From Sphingopyxis sp. GW247-27LB (lineage in GTDB: Bacteria; Pseudomonadota; Alphaproteobacteria; Sphingomonadales; Sphingomonadaceae), in the NCBI RefSeq assembly GCF_002277025.1, contig NZ_NIWD01000002.1, forward strand, positions 301,345 through 342,239: 40,895 nucleotides of DNA. The letters are read 5' to 3'. The notes under the pieces were generated by a model. The model was not told where the DNA came from. It did no database searches and was given only the letters and a program-made list of their open reading frames with translations. The stretch's first letter is position 1. Each line of letters opens with the position of its first letter. Positions 10,487 through 19,454 of the stretch are shown piece after piece. Both the position numbers and the translations under genes were made by a program.

Positions 10487-10501
10487 GTTCCAGATTTGTT
10501 C
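10487..10501. promoter_or_regulatory. LexA (SOS) box of uvrA
   Basis: GTTC-CAGATTT-GTTC is an exact match to the alphaproteobacterial LexA operator GTTC-N7-GTTC. It lies 12 bases upstream of the uvrA ATG, so bound LexA would cover the start of the message. uvrA is a classical SOS gene; control here is inferred from site and position. Confidence 0.85.
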
Positions 10502-10693
10502 TTACGGCGCAAGAGGGTCTGCGCCAGCCCGGAACATGGGACGCAGCGGCACCAACCGCAAGGTCCGCCGATGGCGTCCCTGCGTTCGTCGAAGCAATTC
10601 CGCCGCTTGCCACAAATATCGTGCCAGCCGGCGGCGGCGCGGCCATGCGAGGCTATCGCCCTTATGGGCATCAGTTGAAAACGGGGACATGTG

Positions 10694-12742
10694 ATGAAGA
10701 CACTCTTGCTCTTGTCGGCGGCGTCGCTTGCGCTGGCCGGCTCCGCCGCGCTGGCCCATTCGGACGACGCGCCCGCGGCGCAATCGGCGCCCGCGGACGC
10801 CGGCTCGCTCAAGCCGCTGAGCTTCGGCAGCTGGGGCGTCGACCTCGGCGCGCGCGACATGTCGGTGAAGCCGGGCGACGATTTCGATCGCTACGCCAAC
10901 GGCACCTGGTTCAGGAACACCGAGATTCCGGCCGATCAGGCTTCGGCGGGGGTTGATTACGACGTCTATAACCTGACCCAGCGGCAGCTTCGCGCGCTGG
11001 TGACCGGCGCGCCGGCGACGGGGCAGGTGGGCGGCCTCTATCAAAGCTTCATGGACGAGGCGCGGGTCGAGGCGCTCGGCGCCAAGCCGCTGATGGCCGA
11101 CATCGCCAAGGTCGAGGCGATCAAGGACAAGGCCGAAATGGCGCGCTTCATGGGGCGCTCGCAGGGCGCGTTCGGCGCGAGCATCGTCGGCGGCGAGCCC
11201 TATGCCGACACCGCCGATCCGACGATGAACATATTGTGGCTCGGCCAGGGCGGCATCGGACTGCCCGACCGCGAATATTATCTGTCCGACGAGTTCAAGG
11301 CGCAGCGCGACGCCTATCGCGCCTATATCGCGCGGACGATGCAGATGGTCGGCAATGCCGCGCCCGAAAAGGCGGCCGACGCGATCATGGCGTTCGAGAC
11401 CGACATCGCCAAGGCGAGCTGGGCGATCGCCGATCGCCGCGACCTCGGCAAGATCAACAATCCGATGTCGTCGGCCGAACTCGCCGCCTATGCGCCGGGG
11501 CTCGACTGGAACGCGTGGTTCGCGGGCGCCGGCATCGCGCCGCAGAAGCGGATCATCGTCAACGAGAACAGCGCGATCCGCGACATCGCGGCGGTCTATG
11601 CGAAGACCCCGCTCGACACGATCAAGCTGTGGCAGGCCTTCCACGTCGCCGACAATGCCGCCCCCTATCTGTCGAAGGCGTTCGTCGACAGCCGCTTCGA
11701 ATATGCGAAGGCGATGAGCGGGGTCAGCGCGCAGCGTCCGCGCTGGAAGCGCGGGCTGACCCTGGTCGACGGCAGCCTCGGCGAGTTGGTCGGCGAAACC
11801 TATGCCCGGCAATATTTCCCGCCGAGCGCCAAGGCGAAGATGGAGACGCTGGTCGCCAATCTGAAGCTTGCGATGGGCGACCGGATCCGCGGCAATGGCT
11901 GGATGGCGCCCGCAACCAAGGAGGCGGCGCTCGCCAAGCTCGAAAAGATGGACGTCATGGTCGGCTACCCCGACAAATGGCGCGACTATTCGGGGCTCAA
12001 GATCGATCCCGCCGACCTCTATGGCAATGTCGAGCGCAGCGCGGCGTTCGAATACGCCTATGCGCTGAGCGAGCTGAACAAGCCGGTCGACCGCAAGAAA
12101 TGGTCGATGAACCCGCAGGAGGTGAACGCCTATAACGGCGGGCTCGAGAACAAGATCGTCTTCCCCGCGGCGATCCTGCAGGCGCCCTATTTCAGCGAGG
12201 GCGTCGACGACGCGGTCAATTACGGCGCGATCGGCGCCGTCATCGGCCACGAGATCACCCACGGCTTCGACGACCAGGGGCGCAAGATCGACGCGAGCGG
12301 CGCGGTGCGCGACTGGTGGACGAAGGAGGATGCCGCGCGCTTCGAGGCGCAGGCCAAGGGCTTCGGCGCGCAATATGCGAGCTACGAGGCGGCTCCCGGC
12401 GCCTTCATCAACCCCGACCTGACGATGGGCGAGAATATCGCCGACCTTGCCGGGCTCGAGGTTGCCTATGACGCCTACCACCGCTCGCTCGGCGGCAAGG
12501 AGGCGCCGGTGATCGACGGGCTGACCGGCGACCAGCGCTTCTTCCTCGCCTTTGCGCAGGCGTGGCGCGACAAGGCGCGCGACGATGCGATCAAGCAGCA
12601 GGTGGCGAGCGACGAGCACAGCCCGGCGCGCTGGCGCATCATCGGCCCGCTCCGCAACGTCGATGCGTGGTACAAGGCGTTCGGCGTGACGCCCGACGCC
12701 AAATATTATCTGAAGCCCGAGGATCGCACCCGGATCTGGTAA
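10694..12742 (+). CDS. Secreted M13-family zinc metallopeptidase (PepO/neprilysin-like)
   Basis: Exported endopeptidase of 682 residues, likely cutting short peptides in the periplasm. A signal peptide is clear (MKTLLLLSAASLALAGSAALAHS). The N-terminal M13 domain (DMSVKPGDDFDRYANGTWF) is followed by the catalytic domain: NAYNGGLENKIVFPAAILQ, the zinc site GHEITHGFDDQG near residue 518, and GENIADLAG near 579 with the third zinc ligand. The family often ends in CxVW; here the end is DRTRIW without the cysteine, so the usual terminal disulfide cannot form. A GTG directly before the ATG (10691) is an alternative start. It converges with the BCCT gene, only six bases apart. Confidence 0.95.
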   Translation: MKTLLLLSAASLALAGSAALAHSDDAPAAQSAPADAGSLKPLSFGSWGVDLGARDMSVKPGDDFDRYANGTWFRNTEIPADQASAGVDYDVYNLTQRQLRALVTGAPATGQVGGLYQSFMDEARVEALGAKPLMADIAKVEAIKDKAEMARFMGRSQGAFGASIVGGEPYADTADPTMNILWLGQGGIGLPDREYYLSDEFKAQRDAYRAYIARTMQMVGNAAPEKAADAIMAFETDIAKASWAIADRRDLGKINNPMSSAELAAYAPGLDWNAWFAGAGIAPQKRIIVNENSAIRDIAAVYAKTPLDTIKLWQAFHVADNAAPYLSKAFVDSRFEYAKAMSGVSAQRPRWKRGLTLVDGSLGELVGETYARQYFPPSAKAKMETLVANLKLAMGDRIRGNGWMAPATKEAALAKLEKMDVMVGYPDKWRDYSGLKIDPADLYGNVERSAAFEYAYALSELNKPVDRKKWSMNPQEVNAYNGGLENKIVFPAAILQAPYFSEGVDDAVNYGAIGAVIGHEITHGFDDQGRKIDASGAVRDWWTKEDAARFEAQAKGFGAQYASYEAAPGAFINPDLTMGENIADLAGLEVAYDAYHRSLGGKEAPVIDGLTGDQRFFLAFAQAWRDKARDDAIKQQVASDEHSPARWRIIGPLRNVDAWYKAFGVTPDAKYYLKPEDRTRIW

Positions 12743-12748
12743 GCCGAC

Positions 12749-14284
12749 CTATCCGGGCAGGACGGGGGCGGCGTCGCGCCGTCCCCGCACCGCCATCACG
12801 CACAGCGACAGCGCCGCCCCCGCGATCACGAACAGCGCCGGAAAGCCGCCGAGCACCGACATCATGCGGATGCCGTCGATCCCCGACGACGCGACGAGGA
12901 CGATCGCGACGAGGCCGACGGTGACGCCCCAGACGATCTGGACTACCAGCGGCGCCTCGGGTGCGTCGGGCGAGATGCCGTGCGTCGACAGCGCGCTCAT
13001 CGCCGAGACATTGGCGTCGGCGCCCGCGACATAGGAGAGGAAGATCGCGAACAGCACCGTCGCGGTGACGAAGGAGCCGCCGCCGAGCGCGTCGAACAGG
13101 CGGAACAGCACGGGATCGGGGCCCTGGCTCGCGAGCACGGCGTAGAGGCTGGCGCCGCTATGCTGGTCGATCGCGATCGTCGCGCCGGCGATCGCCGTCA
13201 TCCACACCGCGCCGAACAGCGCGGGCAGGATGAGGTTGATGAGGATGAAGGCGCGCACGCTGTAGCCGACCGCGAGCCGGCCGAGGAACAGCGCGGTCAC
13301 CGGCGCCCAGGCGAACCAGTTGGCCCAGTTGAAGATCGTCCATTGCCGGTGCCAGTCGGCATCGACGTCGAGGCCGAGGTTGCGCGGCACGAAGGTGCGG
13401 ACATAGTCGGCGCCGCCGCGCAGCGACAGGCCCAGCATGTCGCCGAGCGGCCCGGCGAAGAGCACGAAGGCGATGATCGCGAAGAACAGCCAGGTATTGA
13501 GCACCGACAGGCCGGCGATGCCCTTTTGCAGCCCGGTCGCGGCCGAGATCAGGAAACAGGCGACGATCAGCGCCGCGATGGCCCAGCGCAGCGGCACGCC
13601 GCCCGAAAAGCCGCCGAGCCCCTCGACGCCGCCCGCGAGCGACAGGATGCCGGCGCCGAGCGACGCCGCCATGCCCGCGACGAGCGCGTAGAGGCACAGG
13701 ATATCGACCGCCGATCCGACCGGCCCGTGCGCGCGCTGCCCGATCAGGGGCACGAACAGAGACGACAGGCGAAAGGGCTCGCGGCGGTTGTAATAGACGA
13801 TCGCGAAGGCGAGCGCGGCGACGGTGTAGATCGCATAGGGCGTCAGCGTCCAGTGGAGGAACATCGTCGACATGGCGAAGGTCGCCGCGGCATCGCTGCC
13901 CGGTGCGAGCCCCAGCATCTTCGGCGGCGCATTGAGGTGGAACAGCGGCTCGGCGACGCCCCAGAAGAGGATGCCGGTGGCGATGGTGGTGCACAAGGTC
14001 ACCGCGAACCAGCGCCAGCGCCCGAGCAGCGGCTTCGCGCCCGCGCCGCCGATGATCGTGCCGCCGAAGGGCGACAGCGCGATGCCGGCGAGCAGCACGA
14101 GAAAGACCACGCTGGTGACGGTGAAAACGGGGCCGAAGTTACGCAAGATCCAGTCGTTGAAGGCCGTCTCGGCGGCGAGGAAGCGCGCCCCTTGCCACAG
14201 GCTCGCCACCAACGCGGTCGCGAGCACCGCGAGCGGGATGAAGAAGACCGGGCGGTTGATCGGACGAGGCTGGGGCGCTGTCAT
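12749..14284 (-). CDS. BCCT-family transporter (betaine/choline/carnitine type)
   Basis: Inner-membrane secondary transporter of 511 residues from the ATG at 14284; the longer upstream frame lacks hydrophobic segments. About twelve membrane spans are visible, beginning FFIPLAVLATALVASLW. The BCCT signature region WTIFNWANWFAWAPVTALFLGRLAVGYS and LFWGVAEPLFH support the family. BCCT proteins take up quaternary ammonium compounds by sodium or proton symport; the substrate cannot be told from sequence alone. No osmoregulatory or betaine-degradation genes are adjacent. The C-terminal tail after the last span is short and basic, so osmosensing like that of BetP is unlikely. Confidence 0.93.
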   Translation of the reverse strand: MTAPQPRPINRPVFFIPLAVLATALVASLWQGARFLAAETAFNDWILRNFGPVFTVTSVVFLVLLAGIALSPFGGTIIGGAGAKPLLGRWRWFAVTLCTTIATGILFWGVAEPLFHLNAPPKMLGLAPGSDAAATFAMSTMFLHWTLTPYAIYTVAALAFAIVYYNRREPFRLSSLFVPLIGQRAHGPVGSAVDILCLYALVAGMAASLGAGILSLAGGVEGLGGFSGGVPLRWAIAALIVACFLISAATGLQKGIAGLSVLNTWLFFAIIAFVLFAGPLGDMLGLSLRGGADYVRTFVPRNLGLDVDADWHRQWTIFNWANWFAWAPVTALFLGRLAVGYSVRAFILINLILPALFGAVWMTAIAGATIAIDQHSGASLYAVLASQGPDPVLFRLFDALGGGSFVTATVLFAIFLSYVAGADANVSAMSALSTHGISPDAPEAPLVVQIVWGVTVGLVAIVLVASSGIDGIRMMSVLGGFPALFVIAGAALSLCVMAVRGRRDAAPVLPG

Positions 14285-14401
14285 CGAGCCGCCAGCATGA
14301 CGGCGGCATGGAGCAACGTCAAATGCGGCGATGAGGGGAACGCAAGTCGCGGCGAAGCGTTTTCGGCGGCAGACAGCTATGTTGGAGAAGGAGGCGCTTC
14401 G

Positions 14402-14860
14402 ATGACGAGGATGATTTTGACGGCGGTTGGCGTCTTGGCGTTGCTGGGCGCCGGATCGGCCGCCGCCTTTCAAACGCAGACCGAAGAACCGGCGACCGAG
14501 CAGCCGGCGACCGGGGCCACCGACCTCGACGCGGTTGCCGCCGACCTTGCCAAGGACAAGGAGCAGCCCGACGGCACGACGCCCGAGGAGCGCACGAACA
14601 CCGCGCGGCTGAACGCCGAGCAGGCGGCGCGCGCCAAGGCCGAAAATACCGCCTATGAACAGCAGGTCGCGGCCGCCGCGCAGGAGGAAGCGGCGGCGCA
14701 GGCGGCCTATGCCGACGAGACCGCGGCCTACGAAGCCGAAAAGGCGCGCGTCGCTGCCGAGGCGGCTGCACAGCGGCAGAAATGGGAGGCCGATGTCGCG
14801 GCGTGCAAGGCGGGCGATACGACACGCTGCGCGCAGCCCGCGACGCCGCCGAAGCCCTAG
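14402..14860 (+). CDS. Exported alanine/glutamate-rich protein of unknown function
   Basis: 152 residues, no family recognised. An export signal (MILTAVGVLALLGAGSAAAFQ) is followed by an acidic, proline- and threonine-containing linker, then a long alanine/glutamate/lysine-rich helix (about residues 60-130), likely a coiled coil, ending in a pair of cysteines (VAACKAGDTTRCAQP) that could form a disulfide. Start at 14402 chosen because GGAGAAGGAGG precedes it and the signal peptide then begins correctly. It converges with the next gene and overlaps it by four bases at the stops. Confidence 0.85.
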   Translation: MTRMILTAVGVLALLGAGSAAAFQTQTEEPATEQPATGATDLDAVAADLAKDKEQPDGTTPEERTNTARLNAEQAARAKAENTAYEQQVAAAAQEEAAAQAAYADETAAYEAEKARVAAEAAAQRQKWEADVAACKAGDTTRCAQPATPPKP

Positions 14861-15375
14861 GGGGCCTGGTTCGCAGCCGGAATCGGAACGGGTGCCGGCA
14901 CCGGCGCATCCGGCACGGTATCGGCGGGCAACACCAGCAGCCTGGAATCGCCGACCTCGCGCGCCATTGCCTCTGCGGGTGACGGCGGCGCGACGTCCGC
15001 GAACGTTCCGCCATAGCGATAGCCGTCGTCGGCGGGCGCTGGCGACGCATAGTCGATCGTGACCGGCTCGGACGGATCGAACGCGTCGAACCCGTCGCCG
15101 TGCCGCGCCGCAAAGACCCGCGTGGCCGGTACATATCCGTCCGCGCAGTCATGGCAGGAAGAGGATGGCAGTCCGTCCGCGCCGATGGCATCGGGATTGC
15201 TGCTGAGGTCGGCGTAGTTCGCGCTTGCGGGTATCGAGCCGTGCAGGCTCTCGCCGACGACGAATTCGCCGAGGAACATCCCGCCGATCGCGCCCGCGCC
15301 AGCGAGCAACAGGCAGGACAATGTGCCTTTGACCAGCGCGTCGGCGCTATGCTTCGATCCCCCATGCCGGACCAT
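14857..15375 (-). CDS. Membrane-anchored hypothetical protein, proline-rich C-terminus
   Basis: 172 residues, unrecognised. One hydrophobic segment (about residues 17-36, GTLSCLLLAGAGAIGGMFLG) suggests an N-terminal anchor with the rest in the periplasm. The middle contains CHDC, a possible disulfide or metal site, and the C-terminus is rich in Pro and Ala (VPDAPVPAPVPIPA). Codon bias and base composition match the chromosome and the frame has no competing shadow, so it is probably a real gene. The stop codon overlaps that of the convergent plus-strand gene. Confidence 0.7.
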   Translation of the reverse strand: MVRHGGSKHSADALVKGTLSCLLLAGAGAIGGMFLGEFVVGESLHGSIPASANYADLSSNPDAIGADGLPSSSCHDCADGYVPATRVFAARHGDGFDAFDPSEPVTIDYASPAPADDGYRYGGTFADVAPPSPAEAMAREVGDSRLLVLPADTVPDAPVPAPVPIPAANQAP

Positions 15376-15599
15376 GCGCCATCAACGCCGCGACGCGCGA
15401 AGAGGTTGCACGGCGTCCGCCGGCCATTGGTCGATAGGCGAACGCCCTTCATCCCCCGATCGAGGGCGCGTCGTGGTCCGTCGAACGCCGGATGCGCCGG
15501 CGGCGCGGCGCAGGCATCAAGACCCTGCGGGATAGGAGGCAGCGGTCTCCCCGGTCCGGGCCTTCTATTCCGCATCCCCTGGTTCGAAAGGACTTTTCG

Positions 15600-15938
15600 A
15601 TGGCGAAGCTTCCCCTCTTTCTCCTCGCCGCTCCCTTCATCGCGACCGGCGCGCCTCTGATGGCGGCCGAAGACGGCGTCGGAAAGCAGGTCATGGTTCC
15701 TTACGGCGACCTCGATCTCGCCAACGCCGACGGCCGCAGGAAACTGACCGCGCGCGTCAAGCGCGCGGCGCACGAGGTTTGCGGAGGCCGCTCGACGGTC
15801 CGGCCGAACCTCAATGAAGTCCTGGCGTACCGCGAATGCCGCGCCGCGGCGATGCGGAGCGCCGAACCCCAGCTCGCCAGCCTTTTCGCCGGTCAGAAGC
15901 TGGCGGACGGAGGTCCCTTGCACGTGGCGGCGAACTGA
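15600..15938 (+). CDS. UrcA family protein
   Basis: Small exported protein of 112 residues. A signal peptide (MAKLPLFLLAAPFIATGAPLMA) precedes the UrcA core: VMVPYGDLDLANADGRRKLTARVKRAAHEVCGG, with a second conserved cysteine in YRECRAAAM, so a single disulfide is likely. The family is typical of sphingomonads and caulobacters; its function is unknown. Start at 15600 is preceded by AAAGGA. It converges on the response regulator gene across a strong hairpin (15952-15984). Confidence 0.9.
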   Translation: MAKLPLFLLAAPFIATGAPLMAAEDGVGKQVMVPYGDLDLANADGRRKLTARVKRAAHEVCGGRSTVRPNLNEVLAYRECRAAAMRSAEPQLASLFAGQKLADGGPLHVAAN

Positions 15939-15951
15939 CCGACCAGTGCCG

Positions 15952-15984
15952 GAAAGCGGTCATGCCCCGCGCATGACCGCTTTC
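15952..15984. terminator. Candidate bidirectional hairpin terminator
   Basis: A perfect 13-bp stem (GAAAGCGGTCATG at 15952-15964 with its complement at 15972-15984) and seven-base loop lie between the convergent urcA-like gene and the response regulator. There is no T-run on either side, so factor-independent termination is uncertain, but position and symmetry fit a shared stop for both transcripts. Confidence 0.6.
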
Positions 15985-15995
15985 GCGCCGCGCGG

Positions 15996-16727
15996 TCAGG
16001 GCTGCATGATCGCCTTGACGTCGTGGAGGTAGGTGCGGCCGATGCGGTGGAGGCCGCCTTCGCCAAGGTCGACGCTCCACGCGCCGTCGCCGTGATGCTT
16101 GAGCCCGACGATGCCGTCGCGGCGGACCATTTTCGAGCGGTGGATGCGCATGAACTGGTCGGGGTCCATCCGCGCCTCCAGCGATTTGATCGTCTGGTGA
16201 ATGAGCCAGCTTCGCGCGCCGACGTGGAGCCGCATATAGTCGCGCTCGGCCTCGATCAGGTCGACCTGGTTCGCGTCGATGCGCAGCATCTCGCCGCGGT
16301 TCTGGACCCAGAATTCGCCGATCCACCGGCTTTTGCGCGCGCGGCTGTGATCGGTCGCGCGCCATTCGCGCACCCGCGCCAGCGCGCGGGCGAGGCGGTC
16401 GGGCGATACGGGTTTGAGGAGATAGTCGACCGCGGCGACGTCGAAGGCGGCGACCGCATAGCGGTCGAAGGCGGTGACGAAGACGACCGCGGGCGGATTG
16501 TCGAGCTTGTCGATCGCGGATGCGACCTCGAGCCCGTTGAGGTCGGGCATCGCGATGTCGCAGAGCAGGAGGTCGGGCGCGAGCGCGTCGACCATGCGCA
16601 GCGCCGAGGCGCCGTCGCTCGCGGTGCCGACCAGCGACACGCCGTCCTGCTGGCCCGCGAGGATCTGGAGCCGTTCGATCGCGAGCGGCTCGTCGTCGAC
16701 GATCAGGGTGCGGAGCGTCTGCGTCAC
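15996..16727 (-). CDS. LytTR-family response regulator
   Basis: DNA-binding response regulator of 243 residues. The receiver domain (about 1-120) starts TLRTLIVDDEPLAIERL, has the phosphorylation site in LLLCDIAMPDLNG and the conserved lysine in DYLLKPVSPDRL. The C-terminal LytTR domain contains IDLIEAERDYMRLHVGARSWLIHQTIKSLE and RIHRSKMV. Start is the GTG at 16727, three bases after the histidine kinase stop, with GAGGG of the kinase end serving as ribosome site; a longer upstream frame overlaps the kinase gene and lacks domain sequence. It forms a two-gene unit with the kinase. Target genes cannot be read from the window. Confidence 0.93.
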   Translation of the reverse strand: MTQTLRTLIVDDEPLAIERLQILAGQQDGVSLVGTASDGASALRMVDALAPDLLLCDIAMPDLNGLEVASAIDKLDNPPAVVFVTAFDRYAVAAFDVAAVDYLLKPVSPDRLARALARVREWRATDHSRARKSRWIGEFWVQNRGEMLRIDANQVDLIEAERDYMRLHVGARSWLIHQTIKSLEARMDPDQFMRIHRSKMVRRDGIVGLKHHGDGAWSVDLGEGGLHRIGRTYLHDVKAIMQP

Positions 16728-16729
16728 CC

Positions 16730-17905
16730 TCAGCAGCCCTCGCGCGACAGCGGCAGCCACAGCGAGACGAAGAAGCCGCCACCGTCCGACCGGCCCCATT
16801 CGCAGCCCGCCGACGGGCCGTAGCGGGTCAGGAGGCGCTCGCGCACATTGCCGAGCCCCAGCCCGGTGCCGGATTCGGGCATCGGGACCGAGGCGTCGAC
16901 GTCATTCTCGACGCGCAGCACGAGCAGCCCATATTCGTGGCTCGCGGTCAGGCGGACGCCGATTTTCCCCTTGCTGGGCGCGACGCCGTATTTGAGCGCA
17001 TTCTCGATGATCGGCTGCAGGATCAGCACCGGGACGCAGGCGCTTTCCAGATCGCCCGGCACCTCGACCTCGACCTGGAGTCGGTCGGGAAAACGCGCCT
17101 GTTCGATGTCGAGATAGAGCCGCTGGAGCGCGATTTCCTCGTCGAGGCTGACGAACTGTTCGGGGTCGATCGCAAGGCTCGTTCGCAGAAATGCCGACAA
17201 ATTCATGATCATCGCCTCGGCCTCCGCCTTCGACCCGCGCATGACGAGGGTCGACAGCGAATTGAGCGTGTTGAACAGGAAGTGCGGATTGACCTGATAG
17301 TGGAGCGCGCGGAGCTGCGCATTCTTGGCTTCGAGCCGATAGTTGTTCGCGCGCCGCTCGACCGCGCGCATTTCGTTCGCATAGCCGAAGGCGACATAGA
17401 GCGCGGCCCAGACGGCGAAGAAGAAATACCAGCGGATCGAGCTGTCGAGGATCAGCACCGTTTCCCACGCGACGGGGAATTTCGCCTGCACTTCCGCGAT
17501 GATCTTGTGCGTGTCGCTCGACGGAAACCAATAGAAGAAGACGAGCAGGTTGACCGTCGCATAGACGATGACGAGCGGAATCGCGGCGCCCATCGCGGTG
17601 GCGAGCCGGGCGCCGAAGCTGCGCGGCTGGACCCGCTGAAGGAGCTGATAAAGCACGAAGGTGCAGAAGATTCCGGCAACGACGACGATCGCGCGGCGGC
17701 CGATGAACGCCCATTGATCGGGCGCGCCCGAGAGCATGGCGAGGCCGGTGGTGATCAGGAAATAGAGCAGCCACATCGCGACGATCGACCCGATCGCGAC
17801 GCGCGGATTGACGCGCGCGTCGGAGGCGCGCCAGTCGGGGGCGGCCGCGAGCAGCCGCGCGCGCGTGTCGCGTTGTAGCAATCGGGGATCGGACGCATTC
17901 ATCAT
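16730..17905 (-). CDS. LytS/YehU-type sensor histidine kinase
   Basis: Membrane sensor kinase of 391 residues. Four hydrophobic segments occupy about residues 35-165 (for example SIVAMWLLYFLITTGLAML), with no large extracellular loop, so the signal is probably sensed in or near the membrane. The His_kinase domain has the phosphoacceptor in LRALHYQVNPHFLFNTLNSL, and the ATPase part has LILQPIIENALKYG (N box) and GTGLGLGNVRERL (G box). Two ATGs in tandem (17905 and 17902) follow GGGGAAG. Paired with the LytTR regulator directly downstream; such pairs control diverse envelope or metabolic genes. Confidence 0.93.
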   Translation of the reverse strand: MMNASDPRLLQRDTRARLLAAAPDWRASDARVNPRVAIGSIVAMWLLYFLITTGLAMLSGAPDQWAFIGRRAIVVVAGIFCTFVLYQLLQRVQPRSFGARLATAMGAAIPLVIVYATVNLLVFFYWFPSSDTHKIIAEVQAKFPVAWETVLILDSSIRWYFFFAVWAALYVAFGYANEMRAVERRANNYRLEAKNAQLRALHYQVNPHFLFNTLNSLSTLVMRGSKAEAEAMIMNLSAFLRTSLAIDPEQFVSLDEEIALQRLYLDIEQARFPDRLQVEVEVPGDLESACVPVLILQPIIENALKYGVAPSKGKIGVRLTASHEYGLLVLRVENDVDASVPMPESGTGLGLGNVRERLLTRYGPSAGCEWGRSDGGGFFVSLWLPLSREGC

Positions 17906-17993
17906 TCTTCCCCTATCGCACGGCGGCCGCCAAAGGCCAGCACCGCGCGCGCCGCCAGTCGAAGCGAAGGGGGAGTTGGTCGAATGCCGCCCC

Positions 17994-19454
17994 TCAGCCG
18001 GGAACGCCGGGCTGGTGGAGCGTGCGCCGCCAGTTGCCGCGTTTATAGACGATCCACGCCATCGCTAGCGACGCGAGCGAGGAGAGCGGAAAGCTCCACC
18101 AGATCGCATCGCCGCCGAGCGCCGGATAGCCGAGCCAATAGATGCCGAGGCGGATCGGGAACATCGACAGTGCGAGGATGATCAGCGGCGGCACCACCGA
18201 TCCGTTGGCGCGCAGCGTGCCGATGATGACGATCGTCGTGCCGAAGGGCAGAAAGGTCCAGGTCGCGATCAGCTGGATATGCCGTGCGACCTCTATCGCC
18301 TCGCTGCCGCTGCCGAGGAACAGGCTGAGCGCGGCGCGATCGAAGGCGAGGAGGAGGGCGATCAGCACGCCGGTCATCAGGAGATTGATCGCGATGCCGC
18401 TGCCGGTGATCGAGGTGACGCGATCCCAGCGGTGCGCGCCGATATTCTGCGCCGCCATCGCACTGACCGCCGCGCCGACCGCGAGCGCGGGCATCTGGAC
18501 ATAGTTCCAGAGCTGCAGCGTCGCGCCATAGGCGGCGGCGGTGACGAGCCCCTCGCGATTGACGAGCCCGACTATGACCAGCCCCGCGCCCGAGATGACG
18601 AGCATCTGCGCCCCCATCGGCAGACCGCGGCCGATAATGAAGCGCAGTTCCTCGATATCGGGGATCAGATAGGACAGCTCGCGCCCGCGCAGGCGCAGCA
18701 CATGGTCCTTCGCATAGAACCAGACGAGCATCGCGGCGAGGCTGATCGTCCCCGCGCTGGCGGTGGCGAGCGCGCTGCCCGCGATGCCGAGGCGCGGGAA
18801 GGGACCGAGACCCAGGATCAGCACCGGGTTGAGGACAATGTCGAGCGCCACCGAGAAGATCATGAAACGCAGCGGCGTCACCGCGTCGCCCGCGCCGCGC
18901 GAGGCCATCATCAGCGTGACCATCAGCATGCTTGCCGGCACGGCGATGAAGGTGACGCGCAGATAGTCGTGCGCGAGCGCGAAGGCCTCCGCCGGGGTTT
19001 CGAGCGCGCGCAGGATCGCGTCGGACGCGAACCAGCCGGTGATGGCGATGACGACCGAGAAGATCAGCGCGAGCCCGATCGCCCCGCCGCTCGCGCGCCG
19101 GGCGGCGTCGATGTCGCCGCGGCCGATCGACTGGCCGATCAGCACCGTCGCCGCCATGCCGAAGCCGAAGAAGCTCGCGAACATCAGGAACATGATGATA
19201 TTGGCGTTGGCGGTCGCGGCGAGCGCGCTTTCGCCGAGGAATTGCCCGACCCAGATCGAGTTCACCGAACTCGACAGCGTCTGGAGGATGTTCGAGGCGA
19301 GCGTGGGGAGCGCGAAGAGGATCAGCGTCCTGGTGATCGGCCCGTTCGTCAGGTCCATCCGTTCGCCGCCGCGCGCCGTCTGGCGCGGTGGCACCGGCCC
19401 CGCGGCGGGGTCGGCCGCCGTGGCGACGGGAAGGATGGGCGTGTCTTCGCTCAC
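17994..19454 (-). CDS. MATE-family multidrug/toxin efflux transporter
   Basis: Inner-membrane antiporter of 486 residues with about twelve spans. The MATE start pattern is clear ([22 protein letters not shown], then [20 protein letters not shown]), and the duplicated half begins near [19 protein letters not shown]. Substrates are typically cationic drugs or metabolites, exported by sodium or proton exchange. The preferred start is a GTG at 19454 whose GTGA overlaps the valS stop, implying translational coupling; an ATG at 19358 (MDLTNGP) would remove a 32-residue Pro/Ala-rich leader and is a serious alternative. Pairing with a tRNA synthetase gene is probably transcriptional convenience. Confidence 0.92.
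   Translation of the reverse strand: MSEDTPILPVATAADPAAGPVPPRQTARGGERMDLTNGPITRTLILFALPTLASNILQTLSSSVNSIWVGQFLGESALAATANANIIMFLMFASFFGFGMAATVLIGQSIGRGDIDAARRASGGAIGLALIFSVVIAITGWFASDAILRALETPAEAFALAHDYLRVTFIAVPASMLMVTLMMASRGAGDAVTPLRFMIFSVALDIVLNPVLILGLGPFPRLGIAGSALATASAGTISLAAMLVWFYAKDHVLRLRGRELSYLIPDIEELRFIIGRGLPMGAQMLVISGAGLVIVGLVNREGLVTAAAYGATLQLWNYVQMPALAVGAAVSAMAAQNIGAHRWDRVTSITGSGIAINLLMTGVLIALLLAFDRAALSLFLGSGSEAIEVARHIQLIATWTFLPFGTTIVIIGTLRANGSVVPPLIILALSMFPIRLGIYWLGYPALGGDAIWWSFPLSSLASLAMAWIVYKRGNWRRTLHQPGVPG

Noticed and set aside
10502..12619. Long minus-strand frame opposite the M13 peptidase
   Set aside because: Antisense shadow; the plus-strand frame has a signal peptide and a complete M13 active site.
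12980..14401. Plus-strand frame running into the small exported protein gene
   Set aside because: It is the shadow of the BCCT gene; only the part from 14402 has a signal peptide and a ribosome site.
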